5,803 nucleotides of DNA from Gammaproteobacteria bacterium (lineage in GTDB: Bacteria > Pseudomonadota > Gammaproteobacteria > Pseudomonadales > Azotimanducaceae_A): positions 1 through 5,803 of the forward strand of contig JAPOON010000255.1 in NCBI GenBank assembly GCA_026713405.1, in the 5' to 3' direction. The notes under the pieces were generated by a model. The model had not been told where the DNA came from and made no database searches. It saw only the letters and a program-made list of their open reading frames with translations. Position numbers and translations under genes: made by a program. Below are positions 4,510-5,803 of the stretch, one piece after another (within the stretch, counting starts at the first letter, position 1; each line of letters starts with the position of its first letter).

Positions 4510-5736
4510 ATGGATCTGGCATACGGGGCCGAATACGACGTTTTTCGAGGCGAGGTAAAGCAGTTTCTGGAAACGCACGGCAGCCAGGCCCCGCGAGGCG
4601 TGGACCCGGGGCGCCCCGCCGCCATCGAGTGGCAGAAGCTGTTGATTTCGAACGGCTATGCAGCCCGCACCATCCCCAAGGAATACGGCGGTTACGGCGC
4701 TGAACCGGACATCCTGAAATCGCGCATCATCGCCGAGGAGTTCGCCGCTGCCCGTGTCAGCCCCGGCACCGGCGGCATCGGCATCTCCATGCTGGTGCCG
4801 ACGGTGCTCGAACTGGGTACCGAAGAGCAGAAGCGGCAACACGTCCGCACGACGATCGAGGGCGAGACGATCTGGTGCCAGGGCTACTCGGAACCGGGTT
4901 CCGGCAGCGACCTGGCGAGCCTGAGAACCCGCGCCGAACTCGACGGCGACCACTGGGTCATCAACGGCCAGAAGATCTGGACTTCCCAGGCACACATGGC
5001 CCACTGGATGTTCTGCCTGGTGCGCACCGAGCCCGATGCGCCCAAGCACCAGGGCATCTCCTTCCTGCTGCTGCGCATGGACACGCCGGGCATCGAGATC
5101 CGGCCGCTCGTGGACATGACGGGCGCCGCGAATTTCAACGAGGTGTTCTTCACCGATGTCCGGGTGCCCGCTCACCAGATGATCGGCGCGCGCGGCGAAG
5201 GCTGGCGCGTGGCCAACACCATACTCGGGCACGAGCGGGACTCCCTGGGGGACCCCAACGCGAGCCTGGCACGGCTATACGCACTGATCCGGCTGATGAA
5301 ATCCGAGACCGTCGACGGCCGCCCCCTGATGGAGCACCCCACCTACCGCGACCGGCTGATGCGCATCCAGGGACGCGTAATGGCAATGCGCTTCAACGAC
5401 CTGCGCATACTCTCCGCGAAGTTGAACAACAGGGATGTGCAGCTCGCGCGCATGATCTCCAAGCTGCAGGGCACGGAACTGCGCCACGAACTCGAACAGC
5501 TCGGCATCGACGTCATGGGTGAGCGCGGGCTCGCCTACGGCGAGAAGACCGGCCCCGACGCCACGGACCGGTTCAGTTGGCAGAACCACTACATGTACTT
5601 TCTGGGGCTGATCATCGGCGGCGGCACGTCGCAGATCCAGAAAAACATCATCGGCGAGCGGGGACTGGGGTTGCCCAGGGAACCCAAGGCGCTTCCAGGG
5701 TCTGCCCCCTGGGCTGCGAAAGCAGCGGGAGGCTGA
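4510..5736 (+). CDS. Acyl-CoA dehydrogenase (FadE type), likely one subunit of a two-subunit enzyme
   Basis: This flavoprotein oxidises an acyl-CoA to the 2,3-enoyl-CoA and passes electrons to electron-transfer flavoprotein. The 408-residue length is normal. In order: the N-terminal helical domain (about 1-118); the beta domain with FAD and substrate motifs WCQGYSEPGSGSDLASL (122-138) and WVINGQKIWTS (149-159); then the C-terminal helical domain ending GGGTSQIQKNIIGERGLGLP (370-389). At the usual MCAD-type catalytic position before GTSQIQ there is Gly, not Glu. Glu242 in GHERD lies where isovaleryl-CoA dehydrogenase and mycobacterial FadE26-type enzymes place theirs. The start is ATG 4510, with GGAG (4499-4502) 7 bases upstream. 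A second acyl-CoA dehydrogenase begins 2 bp downstream, as in heterotetrameric enzymes for branched or steroid-derived side chains. The substrate cannot be read from sequence. The 17-residue tail after GLPRE is Ala/Pro/Gly-rich. Confidence 0.93.
   Translation: MDLAYGAEYDVFRGEVKQFLETHGSQAPRGVDPGRPAAIEWQKLLISNGYAARTIPKEYGGYGAEPDILKSRIIAEEFAAARVSPGTGGIGISMLVPTVLELGTEEQKRQHVRTTIEGETIWCQGYSEPGSGSDLASLRTRAELDGDHWVINGQKIWTSQAHMAHWMFCLVRTEPDAPKHQGISFLLLRMDTPGIEIRPLVDMTGAANFNEVFFTDVRVPAHQMIGARGEGWRVANTILGHERDSLGDPNASLARLYALIRLMKSETVDGRPLMEHPTYRDRLMRIQGRVMAMRFNDLRILSAKLNNRDVQLARMISKLQGTELRHELEQLGIDVMGERGLAYGEKTGPDATDRFSWQNHYMYFLGLIIGGGTSQIQKNIIGERGLGLPREPKALPGSAPWAAKAAGG
5728..5732 (+). promoter_or_regulatory. 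Shine-Dalgarno for the second acyl-CoA dehydrogenase
   Basis: GGAGG lies within the last codons of the first acyl-CoA dehydrogenase, 6 bases before the GTG at 5739. It supports the GTG as start and suggests coupled translation of the two genes. Confidence 0.75.
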
Positions 5737-5738
5737 AG

Positions 5739-5803
5739 GTGGATTTCGGGCTGTCGGAAGAACAGGCACTGCTGCAGGACAGCGTCAACCGGTGCCTCGA
5801 GGG
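5739..5803 (+). CDS. Second acyl-CoA dehydrogenase, N-terminus only (3' end outside window)
   Basis: Only 21 codons are visible. The peptide begins MDFGLSEEQALLQDSVNR (GTG read as Met). This is the typical opening of acyl-CoA dehydrogenases, a hydrophobic/acidic 'LSEEQ-x-LL-x-DSV-x-R' helix. The gene starts 2 bp after the TGA of the preceding acyl-CoA dehydrogenase and has a strong GGAGG site. The arrangement suggests two partner subunits made in equal amounts from one mRNA. The fold and catalytic residues cannot be judged from this fragment. Confidence 0.8.
   Translation, partial: MDFGLSEEQALLQDSVNRCLE

Noticed and set aside
4328..4522. Extended dUTPase start at 4522 adding 65 residues
   Set aside because: The extra residues are Arg/Gly/Pro-rich, unlike the family, and would place the start upstream of the predicted promoter and over the acyl-CoA dehydrogenase start.
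3686..4558. 290-residue open frame on the + strand opposite the dUTPase
   Set aside because: It is longer than the dUTPase itself but shows no domain, and the - strand frame carries all the dUTPase motifs.
4477..5232. Long - strand frame opposite the first acyl-CoA dehydrogenase (and another at 5275-5769)
   Set aside because: Both are antisense to a full-length enzyme and have the skewed composition of GC-rich shadow frames.

Overview
The window is GC-rich and gene-dense, with short gaps and GC-rich third codon positions. This suggests a high-GC proteobacterium. A gammaproteobacterium is most likely, because the arg gene pair and the dimeric dUTPase resemble Pseudomonas-type versions. The assignment rests on remembered protein similarity and not on a search. 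No RNA gene, insertion sequence, CRISPR array, prophage gene or replication origin is visible.

Left part, + strand (1-1878): the 3' two thirds of an acetylornithine aminotransferase (argD type), a 112-bp gap, then ornithine carbamoyltransferase (argF). Together they are two steps of arginine biosynthesis. The gap holds a 30-codon ORF whose TGA overlaps the argF ATG. Both enzymes carry substitutions at normally conserved active-site positions.

Middle, - strand (4327 down to 1981): an apparent operon read right to left. It encodes an all-alpha dimeric dUTPase, a GT4 glycosyltransferase with a GTG start, and an MTH1-like Nudix hydrolase with a probable TTG start that overlaps the glycosyltransferase end. 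Two of the three products clean the dNTP pool (dUTP and oxidised purine dNTPs). A plausible sigma70 promoter lies upstream of the dUTPase. The operon converges on argF across a 102-bp gap that contains a stem-loop.

Right part, + strand (4510-5803): a complete acyl-CoA dehydrogenase, then after a 2-bp gap the first 21 codons of a second one, cut off by the window edge. The pair resembles loci that encode two-subunit acyl-CoA dehydrogenases. The first subunit appears to use an alternative catalytic glutamate. The 182-bp region between the divergent dUTPase and acyl-CoA dehydrogenase genes carries the predicted promoter and a 7-bp inverted repeat centred on its -35 box.

Nothing here is clearly a new biological system; most of it is metabolic core. 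The points most worth a second look are the possible argF leader ORF, the unusual ArgF active-site residues, and the dUTPase/MTH1-like pairing in one operon.
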